A stretch of 64,000 bases of DNA from Amorphochlora amoebiformis (taxonomy: Eukaryota; Cercozoa; Chlorarachniophyceae). The translations under genes were made by a program, and so were the position numbers. The notes under the pieces were generated by a model, which saw nothing but the letters and a program-made list of their open reading frames with translations, did no database searches and was not told the origin of the DNA. The stretch is from positions 1 through 64,000 of the forward strand of contig BAAHQB010000045.1 in assembly GCA_054601695.1 (NCBI GenBank). The letters run 5' to 3'. Of the stretch, positions 13,797 through 50,506 are shown in pieces. Each line of letters begins with the position of its first letter. Position 1 is the first letter of the stretch.

Positions 13797-15927
13797 GCAT
13801 ATACGTATATATATATATTTGTGTGTGTATATGTATGTATATGTATTGATGAAACCTTAGATTCGATTTCGGGTTGTGTTTGTAGTTTGTATTTGTATTC
13901 GTTTTGGAGTTCGGGTTCGAGTTCTGGGTCGGGTTGAGATTTGGGCGTATTAGTTTCCAACCCAGCCTCGGAGTTGACAGCGCCGCGGTAGGTTGGAATG
14001 CCGACTGGAGCGCCGGTTACAGTGACGGTTGGAGTAGCTATGAGAGGCATGGCGAGACTTGTACTAGCGTCGGGTTTGTCTTCAAGTTGATGCGCATTGT
14101 CGGAGGTGTCTTGGAGGTGTTGGGCATCGTCGGGTTTGTCTTGAAGTTGATGCGCTTTGACGGAGGCGTCTTGAAGGTGTTGGGCATCGTCGGAGGTGTC
14201 TTCAAGTTGATGCGCATTGTCGGAGGTGTCTTGGAGGTGTTGAGCATCGTCGGAGGTGTCTTGAAGTTGATGCGCTTTGACGGAGGCGTCTTGAAGGTGG
14301 TGGGCATCGTCGGAGGTGTCTTGAAGTTGATGCGCATTGTCGGAGGTGTCTTGGAGGTGTTGGGCATCGTCCGAGGTGTGTTCAAGTTGATGCTTATTGT
14401 TGGAGGTGTCTTGAAGGTGGTGTTGATCGTCGGGGGTGTCTTGAAGGTGAGGGTCGTCGTCGCGGTTGATGAGTTTAAGTTGATGGGTATCGTCGGACCA
14501 CCTGGACCACCTGGATTCGTCCTTGAAATCAAACATATTAGCACGAAGGGTTTCACTTACCTGGGACATATCGACCATCTCGATTGCACTGAGACCCTGA
14601 CCCTCATGGAAAGGAGGGCTGAGGCGAGGCTGAGGGTTAGTCGTAGTCCAACCAACCCAGGACGCTGCCTGAGAGAAGTGCAGTACAAGTTTAGTGTTGT
14701 AGTGGGTTGGTGAGAGCAGTCAGTGTAGAAGAACAACTGTAGAAGAACAACTGAATGAAATCATAAAGAGTTGGTCTCTGTCATCGTCAGCAAAACTTGG
14801 TGTGAGTACGCACGTATATGAGATAGTGTGTCGATTGCATGGGGTACTACCTGAGCAGGAACAGGGTTGTTAAATCGGGCCAAAGTCTGCGAAATGCATA
14901 ACACGGTCAGAAATATCCAACTTCTCTTTCTTTACCACGCTCTGGTGGCCAGATTTGACGATAGACGGTCTCTAAATGGTAGTTACCTGGTCGACATTGG
15001 CCTTCAACTGGCGCAAACCCCCGAGGAGGGATGCAACGGAAAAACTCTTGGAGAGCGCGGTAGGCATAGGATGCTGGTTGTTTCGACACAGGGTGAAATC
15101 TGGCGAGAGGGCGGGGAGTATAATATCTTGCATGTGTACAAAACGCTCCCCGCACATAAATAGGCCTGAGAGTTGTTAAAACCGACCCCGGCGACGTATT
15201 AATTTGGAAACGGGTATATATACGTTCTAGACGTTGGGAGAGAGTTGGGGAGTTTCGCCAACATATGACCGGGCCGCCAGCGACTATGTTGTTCCACGGC
15301 TACATGCGATGGTATTACTGACAACATTAGTGCTCGCATGCACTCGATCCATTCTATTAGGCTAGTCTAGTGGGCGAGGTCTGGAAAGGTCTAGTGTAGG
15401 TAAATCTTTTTGGATCTTGGGCAACTGAGGTACAGCTTAAGCTTCCGATGGGAAAAGACTCCAACTCGACCACCGATATTTAGTTGAATTCAAACGAGAA
15501 TCGCATCCATGTGGTATTCTGGCCTAATAGTACCATTAGGGTCTACAGGTGTTTAGATGAAAGGCGATGTAATTGGTCCAGGTTGTCATAGTGCGGTCTC
15601 GCTACTACGCTACCTTAGCGCGTTCCCGAATTTCCAATTCATCATCATTTAAGATTTTAAATCAAAACAGTGGAGCCACAGGAGCCGCCCTAGGCCATAG
15701 GAGAGCATATACCCACCAAATACAACTAAACAGTTTTGAAGACAGGATTCCATTGATAGGCTTCTTTTGTGTATCCTGGAATCTCCCCTCCCACGTCTTA
15801 CTCTCGCATTATCCGACTCACTCAGAGAATGTGCGATATCTCTAGATGATGAAATGACCAACAACAGACAACACTAACCTATTTCATACACTCAGAAACA
15901 GAATTGTGCTGCGACTATGATTGTAAG

Positions 15928-15996
<69 letters not shown>

Positions 15997-16501
15997 CAGT
16001 ACATATATATGTCACCTCCATTGAGGTCTCCATCGCAAACTTGTGAGCCTGCCTGTATCAACTCGATGAGTCCATCATATAAACCATCGTGCAAAGCTGC
16101 TCTGTCTGTCTCTCTCTCTCTCTCTCTCTTTCTGTCCATACATATTTTCTTCAGCGGTATTGTCTGGAGGTCGTTGGGTTGATCGACGGGCTGTTGTTGG
16201 GTTGACCTGAAGGGCTGTTGTCTTGTTCAGCAAACAGAAAAGACGCTCACAGCTTTGTTCTAATAGAAGCTCGTGCTTCACATCCCACAAAGCCCTCGGA
16301 GCGTCTGTTGTGATTGTGGTGGTATTTGAGACTCTAAACTGTTGGTGTGGAAGCGGATGACAGACGCGTGAGCCTAGGCTTTGCAGGAAACCTACCATAC
16401 CTTGCTTCTAATCGAATCAATGCACTCGCATCCTCGTATCAACCATCTTCCCGCTGCCGCGCGAATGCTTGGACAAGTATCAACACCCCAAATCTTTTCA
16501 T
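12282..16501 (-). CDS. Hypothetical protein with coding 10-residue repeats and Lys/His-rich tail (nine exons)
   Basis: Hand-built model: complement of 16444-16501, 16207-16304, 16016-16052, 15717-15839, 14987-15165, 14851-14886, 13856-14668, 12638-13234 and 12282-12413. Phases agree at every junction and the total is 2073 bases (690 residues). I recognise no family. The N-terminal ~210 residues look globular ([18 protein letters not shown], then [17 protein letters not shown], then [15 protein letters not shown]). The large exon carries about 12 copies of a 10-residue unit such as [20 protein letters not shown], encoded by a 30-base minisatellite. The next exon is a Lys/His/Asp array built on HKLDKL. 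The last exon has (PK)n. The tail is probably disordered and charged. Exon 1 and the final exon are the least certain. Introns hold long TA tracts. Confidence 0.55.
14060..14450 (-). repeat. Coding 30-bp minisatellite
   Basis: Units of 30 bases (GGAGGTGTCTTGAAGTTGATGCGC-like on the plus strand) alternate in pairs, giving 60-base and partly 120-base higher-order repeats. On the minus strand they encode alternating [10 protein letters not shown] and DNAHQLxDxS decapeptides. Divergence between units is mostly substitution, and the frame is never broken across the array, which argues that it is translated. Confidence 0.8.
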
Positions 16502-17736
16502 ATGGCCGAAATTTTATATTATTCAAATTTAAGTCGTGAATGAGGTCCTGTTGACGGGCCAAAATGTATGTAGGGAGTAGTTGATGAATGAGCTTATGAC
16601 TGGCAGTCCATGCATGTACTACTCATGTACTACCTACCCTCCTTATCACTGCTGCGAATGCGCTAGGCTCATGACTTTGTATACAATATACTGTCACTAC
16701 GACTGCTACTCATGTGCTATATAGGCTCATGACTTTGTATACTCACAACGACTGCTACTCATGTGCTAGGCTCATGACTTTGTACAATATACTGTCACTA
16801 CGACTGCTACTTACTCATGTGCTAGGCTCATGACTTTGCATACAATACACTGTCGCTACGACTGCTACTTACTCATGTGCTATATAGGCTCATGACTTTG
16901 TATACAATATACTGTCACTAAGACTGCTACTTACTCATGTGCTATATAGGCTCATGACTTTGTATACAATACACTGTCACTACGACTGCTACTTACTTAT
17001 GTTCTATGCTCATGAGTTTGTATACAACATACTGTCACTACGACTGCTACTTACTATTAGTCTGCTACTCATGTGCTATATAGGCTCATCAGTTTGTATA
17101 CAATATACTGTCACTACGACTGCTACTCACTCATGCGCTAGGCTCATGACTTGTATACAATATACTGTCACTAAAGACTGCTACTTACGAATGTGCTAGG
17201 CTCATGACTTTGTGTATAATATACTGTCACTACGACTGCTACTTACTCATGCATGTGCTAGGCTCATGAGTTTGTATACAATATACTGTCACTACGACTG
17301 CTACTCATGTGATGTGTGGATCTGGTATAGCCGGACTAGGTAATCTACAGGATATACTAGATATACTATGATCTAGATGCTTCTAGTAATTATGTGATAT
17401 AATATTAATTTACTATGATCCAGCTAGTCGTAAGACTAACTACTAGAACTAGAGCCACTAGACTAATTCGTCCATCCGATATGAATCACATGACTAGGAT
17501 GCCGACATCTCAATACTTGCTACAATACATTGCGCATAATGTATTAGTATCCCAACATGCTGACATACTCTATGATATACGCCGACATCTATACTTCCTA
17601 CATGAAAAAATAGTGTATTAGTGTCTCAACATAGCAGACATTTCAATACCTGCTACCTCATAACTTTGTATATGTATGTATATATATATATATGTATATA
17701 TATAGAAATATATTAAAATTTATACACACACACACA

Positions 17737-17770
<34 letters not shown>

Positions 17771-18117
17771 CACACTGTGATTCACACACAATCTGATGAT
17801 CCAGATTACTCATTGTCATAAACAACTTCTCCTAGTTCACATGTGACTACTACTATACGGATATGGTGCAGTATCTAGGTTTTGTAAGTGATCGATGATA
17901 ATTAACTAAAGAATGTACCATTCATCGACTCATCATGCCGGCCATGATACATATAGTAACATATTGCAGTATCTAGTGGAAGTCATCGATGATAATTAAC
18001 TAAAGAATGTACCATTACACATCGACTCATCATGCCGGCCATGATACAGTGATACTTAATATTATATCATTAACGCTTTTTCAACTGATTATCATGATCA
18101 TTAATATTCATTATGTG

Positions 18118-18191
<74 letters not shown>

Positions 18192-18294
18192 CACAATGAT
18201 ATATATTATGTTATACAATTGTATATATCATGATATAGTATATATATATTATGATCATGATTTACTGGACATTAATATACTAGATGTACTAAGT

Positions 18295-18343
<49 letters not shown>

Positions 18344-18650
18344 CTAGTATATATATATATATATATGATGATGATACATGTAGTATATATGTAGCATATA
18401 AATATCATCGCATTTAGTGTGCGGCATGAGTGTTCGTATGTATGGTATGGTATGGTCTAGACTAGTAGAATCTAGATGATAGTAGATCATACATCATCAT
18501 CATATCATGCGCTCACATATACAACGCTATACGTACTAGATACGCCTATATAAACATATACACTACAGACGGTATATATAGATACTCACTGTAGCGACTA
18601 ATACTAGATGTATAATATTATTTAAATGATATATATCTAGTATATATCTA
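16502..18650. repeat. ~60-bp minisatellite, smaller duplications and TA tracts
   Basis: Between about 16660 and 17310 a unit of roughly 45-65 bases is repeated about ten times with variable spacers. It contains GGCTCATGACTTTGTATAC, then AATATACTGTCACTACGACT, then GCTACTTACTCATGTGCTA. A ~60-base segment with GATGATAATTAACTAAAG and CATGCCGGCCATGATAC is duplicated at about 17890 and 17985. (TA)n tracts fill much of 17670-17770 and 18130-18370. No gene is seen. Confidence 0.75.
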
Positions 18651-18745
18651 CGGTCCTAACCCCAACCCGCACACCCAACCCTACATCACTACCTAACCCG
18701 ACACCCTAACCGTAACCCTAACCCCGTAACCCTAACCCGATTAAC
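18651..18745. repeat. Short degenerate interstitial telomeric tract
   Basis: About 90 bases of imperfect CCCTAA-type sequence (CCTAACCCCAACCC, CCTAACCCGACACCC, CCGTAACCC) lie in the same orientation as the left telomere. The CCCGACACCC variant is the one found at 5303-5600, linking this tract to the same telomere-base family. Confidence 0.8.
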
Positions 18746-19597
18746 GACATCAGCCGTATTCTACATGTTATAACGCCGTGACTCAAAGCTTTTCTTCCGT
18801 TATTTTTGATCAATTGTTACATTGAATTGTACATCGCAAGTAGATTACCATTCTCTAGATTCTAGATAGTAAAAGCGAAATCACCTGGATATGTCCTTGG
18901 TTTATTGTCTTGAAGGGATCTGGTTTTGGATGACACGATGATGTAGACTAGGTAGATGATCCGAATTCTCATTTACAACATTCGATCCAGGACTAACTCC
19001 AGATGCGCCATCATCTGCCTTCGTCTTTACGTACGCCCTATATTTAAAATCTCTTTTTCCTATCGCTACCATATGTCTAGTACGAGTGAATTCAGTATCA
19101 TCAGGTTATACGTTGTCTCGTCAATTGGGGTCAATGAAGGGTAAACTAGGTAAATGGTCAGGGTTGGGGTTGGAGCTCGGATTTTTCTTAAAAAAATAGT
19201 GGAAATGGATGGGTATTACTCAAGTTTAGATCACAGTTTAGGAGGTTAGGTTGGTCTAGTTTAAGCTGGGTTACGGAGGAATGTGTTACCATGTTTGCCT
19301 TGTTTGTGCGGCAGGGTGCAGCTTGGCATCTGTTAGCATGACTTTGACAGGAATCCGTGAATACCCATATCTGAAGCGCGCATACACAGACAATTCATTC
19401 AATGGACAAAAGTAACAGCACAAACCAAGAATACTTGTACACAAGTTATTTAAGGTTAGTTTTCTTTCTTACATGCTTTCTTTGCTTGGTTCACTAACTC
19501 CTTCGATAGAGTCTGCCATAGAAACCTTCGACTGAATTATGGAGACCTACATGAACATAATAATGCATATATGTCTAACGAATTGATATTATACATG

Positions 19598-19658
<61 letters not shown>

Positions 19659-19867
19659 ATCTATATATACATATTATGTGTGTGTGTGTATGTGTATATA
19701 TGTATAAATACATATACATTTATATAGGGCTCTCCAGTGATCTCCAGCATATCTTAGACTTGTTTCTGTACTGGATTGATATCTACTCATCGAGGCGTAG
19801 TAATTCCATTTCAATTAATCAAAATGCATTTATGTAAAAATAATATATATATGTACATATATATATA

Positions 19868-19919
<52 letters not shown>

Positions 19920-20246
19920 GCGCAACGCAAGGAATCGTGTAGAATAGCCCGAGATCCACGGAGACCCACTGGAGATCCCTGGATCGTGTTTTAGTGAATC
20001 CCCGTAAATGCCGAATAGTACCGGTTAATGTCAGTTAGAGCGACACGTGTTCGCCGCAACTCTTTGTGCTACGCAATGGGTACTCCCACGAATAAGTTAT
20101 CTCTTTCCAAATGGTGCAATGAAGTACAACAGGGCGGCTTGCACTATTCCACTGCCCCCAAGGCATTGATACGTTAACATATATATATATATATATATAT
20201 ACATATGTATATATACATATATATATATGTATATATTACGTATATA

Positions 20247-20298
<52 letters not shown>

Positions 20299-20600
20299 AT
20301 ATATAACGCCAGGAATCGTGTAGAATAGCCCGAGATCCACGGAGACCCACTGGAGATCCCTGGAGATCGTGTTTTAGTGAATCCCCGGAAATGCTGGATA
20401 GTGCCGGTTAATTTCAGTTAGTAACGACACGTGTATGCTGCAACCCTCGTGCTGCGCAAGTGGGTACCCCACGAGTAAGTTATCTCTTTCCAAGTGGTGC
20501 AATGATGTACAACAGGGTGGCTTGCACTATTCCGCTGCCGCCAAGGCATTGATAGGTTAACAAATATATATATATATATATATTATATAATATACGTGTC

Positions 20601-20644
<44 letters not shown>

Positions 20645-20654
20645 TACATATATT

Positions 20655-20699
<45 letters not shown>

Positions 20700-20755
20700 T
20701 ATAATATACATATATACATGTATAATATATATATGTATATATATATGTATATTTA

Positions 20756-20786
<31 letters not shown>

Positions 20787-20787
20787 A

Positions 20788-20847
<60 letters not shown>

Positions 20848-21253
20848 GTATATATCTGTTTTGGTTTACTGGAAATGTGATGAGGCGTCCCTTGAGAGGC
20901 GTAGCAGAATCGTCAGCAGAGCATTTCACGGCATGGGGGTATCCTCCAGGTGTCTAGAAAAACGTAGACATGTACATTTTAGGAAGTACGTTACTACCAA
21001 GTTTGTCATCATCGTCATGATATCATTTCATTGTTGGACAGCAATTGATATGATTTCATTGTTGGACAGCACTGATCGGCATGATATGATTTGATTGTGA
21101 CCATGTAAAGCTTGTAACCCCCGAGCCAAGCGTCTTGACATGACACAGCAGATTCAATCTACAAATTTAACGTGTATGTATTATTCTTGTACCCACATAT
21201 ATATATAATTTTAATATAATATTTTTGTATATATATATATATAAATGTATATA

Positions 21254-21312
<59 letters not shown>

Positions 21313-21367
21313 GTATATGTATGCATGTGTGTATGTATGTATGTATGTATGTATGTATGTATGCATG

Positions 21368-21437
<70 letters not shown>

Positions 21438-21469
21438 TATATATGTATATATATATATATATATATATG

Positions 21470-21504
<35 letters not shown>

Positions 21505-22354
21505 GCATAATACAAATGTGAGTGTGTATAAGATTTTGGGATGATTGTACAAAGGGCTTCGTCCAGGGTTGATTCGAGACGTCGTCATCGTCTCGAAGTG
21601 TACCATAGGCAAAAATAGACCTGTTAGGCGCAAGTGTATAAAGGACGGGGATTGTGTAGAGTGACGAGTGGTGTGAGGTTGTTGAGGTCGTACTGTATGT
21701 CTGCGGCATCTGTATCTGAGACCTTGTCCGGTTGCTTGTCCGTGTGGTTGTCCGTGTGGTCCGTGTGGTTGTAGCGTTGTGTATGGTTGGATGTACGTAA
21801 GATTGCGGTTGTGCGCAGTGGTGTGTTTGCTAGTATGTTGATTGGTATGTTGATGCGTTTGTGTGATGCTAAAACGAAGCGGGGTTGATTTGGAAACTTG
21901 CGTGTTTTTTCGATGATGTTTGATGTGTTATTGTTGGACTGCGGTTGCTTTGATATGGGTTCGTTCTTTCGAGTGGTTTGTGTGCCAAGCAACGTTGTGA
22001 GAGAAACCCTATTCGCGCGGGTGTCGTTGATCGTCCTCATAACCTTGCCCCATCGAGCACGCCAAACCATACCCGCCATTGGAAGGGAGGAATAATCTAC
22101 TACACGTGTTGCGTGGATATTAAGGGGATATCGATATGTAAATACATATGTTATGCTGAAAAGGAAGATATCAGGATATATCTCTGGAAGATATATGAGA
22201 ACCATCGAAATCTGTCATTTGACTTTTGACTGGCAGGCGGATAATTGGAGGGATATCGGCGATCATATGACTCAATATATTCATATCATCGGAGGCTTAT
22301 CCCCTTCCAACAATCCGCGTACCGCTATTTCAAGCACTGGGATTGTATCCGGAT
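18746..22354. other. Intergenic region with a duplicated ~250-bp unit and TA tracts
   Basis: 18750-19560 is mixed-composition sequence in which I see no gene. A unit beginning GGAATCGTGTAGAATAGCCC and ending near GGCATTGATA-GTTAACA occurs at about 19930-20180 and again at 20311-20563. The copies are about 90% alike by eye and each is bounded by TA tracts. TA and GTAT microsatellites cover 20560-20850 and 21220-21505. 21520-22205 contains a 193-codon minus-strand frame rich in Asn, Thr and His-Thr repeats that could be a gene divergent from the GST, but it has no recognisable domain. Confidence 0.5.
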
Positions 22355-23633
22355 ATGTCTCACTCTAACAAGCTCACTCTCTACTACTGGCCACTTCTGG
22401 GGCGGTCTGCGGGCATCTTTCGCATGCTGCAGGAGGCCAAGGCGGACTACACGCACGTAAGCGACAAGAAAGAAATGGCCAAGGTGTGCGCAGCCTTTGG
22501 GGCCAGCAAGGGTGCGAATTTTGCGCCCCCTGTGCTCGTCGATGGCGAGGTGAAGCTCTCGCAGTCCATCGCCATCATGATCTACTTGGTACAGTAGCCC
22601 GTGTTTCGTTTGTTTGAAATGCTTACCTTGTCGAACCGAAGGACTATCGTACCGTCCACAACTTCAACATTCGTCAAGATTTGTGATATTTACGGGCAAC
22701 GGTTTGTCAGGGGTCTAAGTTTGGGTTCAACGATGAAATCAAGGGAGCAGACACGTATAGGGCGATGCAGCTACACAATGACCTGGCCGACATCGCCTCC
22801 CAGGTGCAATACAACCCACTATATGCACAAGTGCCTCGGCATGTGTATTCGCCTACACGCATGTAAGTCTAAATCTACATGTTCATGTATGACATCTATA
22901 TCTACAGCATGATCTACATAACGCACGCGCTTAAGCACTGGTTGCCGCGTATATGAGCAACTCACCGGCCGAAAAGTTCCGGATACATACAGTGGAAATG
23001 ATGTCCAACACATAGGCTACCAGCACCAAGGAGCCCGGTGAATGGGCGTCAAATCGACTGATGAAATGGTTGGCCATGCTCCAACGCGCCGTTAAGGATG
23101 ACTTCTTCTTTGCCGCTAAACCATCCTCAGTAGACTTCCATTTCGAGGTCACGACCACTATCACCGTAGACATTACACACACCTACACGATCCATTTCGA
23201 GGTCACGACCGCCACCACCGTAGACAGAACACACCTACACCATCCATTTCGAGGTCACGACACCACCACCGTAGCATTTCGAGGTAACGACCACCACCGT
23301 AGACAGAACACACCTACACGATCCATTTCGAGGTCACGACCACCACCACCACCGTGGACAGAACACACCAACACGATCCATTTCGAGGTCACGACCACGA
23401 CCTAGACATAACACACGTCTACGATCCACACAATCGACACACGTGGTCGAGGTCACGACCACCACCGTAGACATAACACACGTGCACGATCCACACAATC
23501 GACACACGTGTGGAAAATGGGTTATCCATCTCCATGAATTTGAGTCCAATGATTGAAGTGAAATGCACTGGATGCAGGGGTTGTGGTCGATGGCCGAGTT
23601 CCTCTTTCTCGACAAAGCCGGTGTTGAGCCTCT

Positions 23634-23634
<1 letters not shown>
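22355..23634 (+). CDS. Glutathione S-transferase, multi-exon, 3' end incomplete in my model
   Basis: A cytosolic GST conjugates glutathione to electrophiles. Exon 1 (22355-22588) gives the thioredoxin-fold N-domain: [20 protein letters not shown] (catalytic Tyr region), then [22 protein letters not shown], the glutathione-binding Pro plus the Gln-Ser (SNAIL-like) motif. Exon 2 (22711-22803) restores [14 protein letters not shown] in phase across a GTACAG donor. Exon 23016-23147 gives the C-terminal helical part ([13 protein letters not shown], then [17 protein letters not shown]). 23578-about 23634 ([14 protein letters not shown]) fits the last helix. A piece between 22803 and 23016 and the stop are not resolved. 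ATG 22355 is chosen because the conserved strand begins six residues later. The last certain exon ends inside the first copy of a tandem repeat. Confidence 0.75.
23140..23480. repeat. Tandem repeats seeded from the GST exon end
   Basis: Units containing CCATTTCGAGGTCACGACC, a CACC/CCACC stretch, GTAGACA-AACACACC and TACACGATC recur about six times with a period of roughly 45-55 bases. The first copy overlaps the 3' end and donor site of the GST exon (TTCGAG|GTCACG at 23147), so the array replicates an exon-intron junction. Confidence 0.75.
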
Positions 23635-23639
<5 letters not shown>

Positions 23640-23689
<50 letters not shown>

Positions 23690-23694
23690 GATAA

Positions 23695-23740
<46 letters not shown>

Positions 23741-23808
23741 GTAATACATACATATATACGCACACATATATATATATATATATATATGTATGGTATACAC
23801 TCACATAC

Positions 23809-23844
<36 letters not shown>

Positions 23845-24173
23845 TAAATATAATATATATGTATATATATATATATATATTATTAGTAGTAATATTGCAG
23901 ATGGGCGTATGTATATAGATGAGAGCACATTAGGGATTAACTAAGCGTCGAGTAAAGTGATCTGATGATTGCGACGTGTATATATCACCTCATTTACTTT
24001 GAACGGAAATAAAACTGTTCCTGTTGTCGCAAACCGTAAGCTCTTGTATTCCAATTCCAGCCCTCAGACAGCCATAAGCTTCACGTGGGTAAGAAAGGTT
24101 AGACGGCTTGAGATTTACAACGCTTTGGACGCTAGTTACCGCCTTCGGGTATGCTCACCCATCTCTTAATTCC

Positions 24174-24206
<33 letters not shown>

Positions 24207-24213
24207 CGTATGC

Positions 24214-24249
<36 letters not shown>

Positions 24250-24668
24250 TAATAATAATAATATTAACAATAATAATGATAACAACAATAATAATATTAA
24301 TAAATAATAATAAATAATAACAAATAAAATAGATAACAATAAATAATAATGATAAGTAATAAATAGTAATAAACAATAACGAATAATAATAAAAAAAAAT
24401 AATAAAACTATAATAATATTAAATAATAGTAATAACAATAATAATAATAGTAATAATAATGGTAACAAGAATAATAAGAATGGATAATAATAAATATTAC
24501 TACATAATATTAGATAATAATAAATAAGAGTAAATAATAAATAATAATAAATCAGAGTAAATAATAATCAATACTAATACTGATAAATAATAATAAGAAG
24601 AATGAGAAGAATATTAGATTTATACCTAAAGAGATATACATGATAAAGGTGTGATAATATACATAACA

Positions 24669-24706
<38 letters not shown>

Positions 24707-24716
24707 TATTACACCG

Positions 24717-24750
<34 letters not shown>

Positions 24751-24844
24751 CATATAATTATATATAATATATATATATATATATATGTATATTACTATAT
24801 ATATTACATATTTATAAATATATATATATATATATATACATTTT

Positions 24845-24886
<42 letters not shown>

Positions 24887-25691
24887 TGCTATGTGTGTGT
24901 TCTTTTTCTCTCTTTTCTCTCTAACTCCCTCTTTTTCTCTTTCTCTCTCTTCCTCTTTCTCCCTTCTAACTCTCTTTCTCTCCCTCTTATATATTTATAT
25001 TATATTATATATATATATATTTATATATATATTTATATTATATAAAAACAAATATATATATATACATATATACATATATGTGATGTATTTAATTATACGA
25101 AAATATATACATATATATATATATATATATCCCGCAAAGAGATTATTGGTGTAGGGGTTGAGGTGGGGTTGAAGCGTTGAGGGGAATAAAATGATAAAAT
25201 AACAACACGTTGGGGTGATGGGGAACCATACATACATACCAACTCACTCTTCCTCAAATACTCATTTAAGTAACGCTTCGACTTCTTACAATTGTGTTAA
25301 TATAGGTTAAAACATTGTGTTAATATAGGTTAATACATGACGACCATTATCGAAACGTTTATTCGAATATTCGAGCGCCTTTGAAGGTGGCATCGACAAA
25401 GTCTTCGATACGGCGACACAAATCTGGACATTTCGCCACAAATGAACCATGTACACTCTAGAACATTATTAACCAAGTCCCCAAAAAGGGTTTGTGCAGT
25501 TAAATTGGTTGGAAACGTCTATCTGTCGGCGAGGTCACCGGTGTGCCTCCTGCTCTGCTACGTACACGCCCGCTTTCCACAGGTGCCCTGAATGTATGTG
25601 TGCCCAACATATCACCACACTTTACATACATGCAGTCTGTATTGATGAAAACATTTATCAGTTAGGCATTGTGTTGGTCGGAATACGTCCA
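23640..25691. other. Intergenic region: TA, AAT and CT microsatellites, then the leader of the RCC1-like gene
   Basis: (TA)n tracts fill 23636-23885. An (AAT)n-rich tract with AAC and AAG interruptions runs 24215-24600. More TA lies at 24670-24890. A CT-rich tract covers 24900-24990. From 25140 the composition becomes ordinary. The 19-base string TTGTGTTAATATAGGTTAA occurs twice in tandem (about 25292-25335), some 360 bases before the gene start, and may be a promoter element, although nothing else supports that. Confidence 0.6.
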
Positions 25692-49241
<23,550 letters not shown>

Positions 49242-49938
49242 TCAAATCTCATGTTTTTCAAACTACATACATGTAGTCTAGAAAGTGCTGAAAGGCACTC
49301 CAGTTCAACTTTAATTTTCAAGTTCTACTAGTTCTCTAATGTCTAGAACTGTCGGATGGTGCCTGCCAATGCTATAAATTGCTAATGATTTATGGTTTGT
49401 TTGCTATGATAAAAAGAGACAGTAACGAATCGCAAATTCGTAAGACGATCGACATCTGCTAGAGTCTGTCCGTAGTCATATACACTTGGGCATAATCTAG
49501 ATAATTAATTCAACATGATAAAAAATATCATCAATTAGCCTGGTTAGTAGCAGGTCTAGTACAAGTATATATGGTAGGTAGACTCTAGACACTATAATTA
49601 TTTCTTGAGATATTCACCAATTAAGTTCTAAATTGCGCAGTGCTTCTCATGCATGTGCTACATCATAGCCTACATGTGCATCACTATCGGATCCTCAGAC
49701 CACAGCTGTGACGATTCTGATCACGTATCACGTGTCAGGTTATCACTATCTAGCTATATCCAATCTAGAATTATTGATCATGCATCATACTCTAGAAACT
49801 AGTCCGAGTGACTAGTATGGTTCCTAACTAAATTAATCAATTTGTAATATATGCAGGCTTTATCATGATCAGACTCCCGAGTCCCGACTCTGTCACAGTA
49901 TGTATACATATATGTTTACATATCTAGCATATGTATTA

Positions 49939-49982
<44 letters not shown>

Positions 49983-50096
49983 AACAATATTATATATGTA
50001 CTCTATATAAATATACATATATCAAACATACACATACATATATATACATATATGTATATTATATATATATATATATACATATATATAAATATATAC

Positions 50097-50159
<63 letters not shown>

Positions 50160-50270
50160 CATATATATATATATATAAATATATATATATATGTAAATAT
50201 ATATATATATATATATATATTTACAGATTGATATATATATACAGATTGATATATATATATGTATATATAT

Positions 50271-50303
<33 letters not shown>

Positions 50304-50315
50304 GTATAATATATT

Positions 50316-50352
<37 letters not shown>

Positions 50353-50506
50353 TATTTACATGTATATGAGTATACATATATGTACATGTAATCCATATAT
50401 TCGACATATACATATACATTCATAGTACATTTTGAAATATATAATTGAATGTGATATACCACAAGGCCCTTGACACATGGGGCACGAGGTGATGATTGAG
50501 TTGGCG
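49242..50506. other. Intergenic region between the convergent UNC93-like and acyltransferase genes
   Basis: 49242-49920 is AT-rich unique sequence with many CTAGA motifs and no coding signal. 49935-50400 is almost pure (TA)n with short interruptions. 50430-50506 precedes the minus-strand stop. No separate gene is seen. Confidence 0.6.

Noticed and set aside
13273-13937. Long Tyr-Ile open frames here and at dozens of other sites
   Set aside because: They are translations of (TA)n tracts. The length reflects lack of stops in the repeat, not coding.
14524-14562. 39-base putative intron (GTAAGT to TTCAAG) inside the large exon of the minus-strand gene
   Set aside because: It is too short for the introns seen elsewhere and its length is a multiple of three with no stop. 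Reading through is simpler, though it could be a micro-intron.
13904-14713. 269-codon plus-strand frame
   Set aside because: It is the reverse complement of the 30-bp coding minisatellite. The minus strand has in-phase splice sites and flanking exons, and the plus strand does not.
16660-17310. Regularly spaced repeats that might suggest a CRISPR array
   Set aside because: Eukaryotic context, spacers not unique, units drift and lack palindromic character. It is a minisatellite.
21624-22205. 193-codon minus-strand frame next to the GST
   Set aside because: Low-complexity Asn/Thr/His content with GTCCGTGTGGTT repeats and no family or splice support. Noted in the regional entry only.
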